Origin: Thermoplasmata archaeon
GTDB lineage: Archaea > Thermoplasmatota > Thermoplasmata > Thermoplasmatales > Thermoplasmataceae
Direction of reading: 5' to 3'
Assembly: GCA_021827885.1 (NCBI GenBank)
Contig: JAKAUD010000211.1
Location: 1 to 6,141, forward strand
Length of the DNA stretch: 6,141 bases
Position numbers and translations under genes: made by a program. A model generated the notes under the pieces. It was not told the origin of the DNA and ran no database searches. It saw nothing but the letters and a program-made list of their open reading frames with translations. Shown piece by piece: positions 5,966 through 6,141 of the stretch. The first letter of the stretch is position 1; every line of letters begins with the position of its first letter.

Positions 5966-5986
5966 CATTAGTAATGAATACTAATG
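5966..5986. promoter_or_regulatory. Palindromic operator candidate upstream of the ATPase promoter
   Basis: CATTAGTA (5966-5973) and TACTAATG (5979-5986) form a perfect 8-bp inverted repeat around the 5-nt spacer ATGAA. It lies 6 nt upstream of the TATA box, where a BRE would sit or just beyond it. An overlapping inverted repeat, ATGAA/TTCAT (5974-5978 and 5987-5991), adds to the symmetry. This position suits an activator or a repressor that competes with TFB. The regulator is unknown. Confidence 0.5.
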
Positions 5987-6009
5987 TTCATTGGTAAAAG
6001 AAGATTTGA

Positions 6010-6141
6010 ATTCACCAATCAGTCGCAAGGAATACCAACCATGTAATATCCAGTGAGATCGTGCATGAAGCCAAAGGCACCTCCTCCGCAATTGCCATTG
6101 AAGACCTCAGTGGAATCAGGATGAGGACAACCGTCAGGAAA
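6010..6141 (+). pseudogene. tnpB (IS605 OrfB) fragment, runs off the window
   Basis: The + frame that opens after a TGA at 6007-6009 reads RNTNHVISSEIVHEAKG and continues SSAIAIEDLSGIRMRTTVRK to the window edge. This is the TnpB core region: NH-x-IS-x-x-IV-x-x-AK followed by IxxEDLxGIR, where the Glu is the second RuvC catalytic residue. The N-terminal half of a TnpB, including the first RuvC Asp, should lie upstream. What is actually there is the ATPase promoter region, and no Met start is available, so the fragment is 5'-truncated. The usable similarity begins at about 6022-6028. How far it continues to the right is not visible. Confidence 0.7.

Noticed and set aside
1..6141. CRISPR array, tRNA or rRNA genes
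   Set aside because: No regularly spaced repeats were seen, and nothing with tRNA cloverleaf or rRNA-like conserved sequence was recognised on either strand by eye.

Overview
The window looks like a transposon-rich accessory region of a Thermoplasmatales-type archaeon (Thermoplasma/Ferroplasma/Cuniculiplasma relatives). Three lines of evidence support this. Arginine is coded mostly by AGA/AGG and isoleucine often by ATA. Three genes have a TATA-like box centred 25-26 nt upstream of the start codon, the spacing of leaderless archaeal transcripts. The gene content is also typical: IS66 and IS605 relics, VapBC, and an ATPase with a DUF4143-type C-terminus. Family assignments come from recognised motifs; no database search was run.

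Layout. Positions 1-891 are the 3' part of an IS66-family element on the + strand: a transposase fragment with an in-frame TGA near the window edge, then a terminal inverted repeat ending at 891. This element has inserted into a second, different insertion sequence on the - strand. That second element is a two-ORF IS (orfA 1208-1519, orfB 1211 to about 892) whose second ORF is cut by the IS66 end. Diverging from it is a complete vapBC toxin-antitoxin pair (1667-1915 and 1894-2322, + strand) with a candidate operator over its promoter. Directly after vapC lie the last codons and right end of an IS200/IS605 element (about 2323-2388), with no tnpB body.

From about 2389 to 6009 there is a two-gene - strand module. 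The downstream gene (2429-4549) encodes a 706-residue protein whose C-terminus matches the XPB/Ssl2-like helical domain family (Helicase_C_3) but which has no helicase motor. The upstream gene (4726-5931) encodes a complete AAA-like ATPase with a DUF4143-type C-terminus; it starts with GTG and has a palindrome just upstream of its TATA box. A 176-nt spacer containing a hairpin separates the two genes. The window ends inside a second tnpB fragment (about 6010-6141, + strand).

The two-gene module is therefore bracketed by tnpB relics in the same orientation. Nothing shows experimentally that the two module genes work together; shared strand, adjacency and bracketing by mobile elements are the only evidence. 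The most notable items are the motor-less XPB-like protein, the nested IS66 insertion with a predicted 8-bp target duplication, and the solo IS605 right end, which resembles the 3' end of an omega-RNA.
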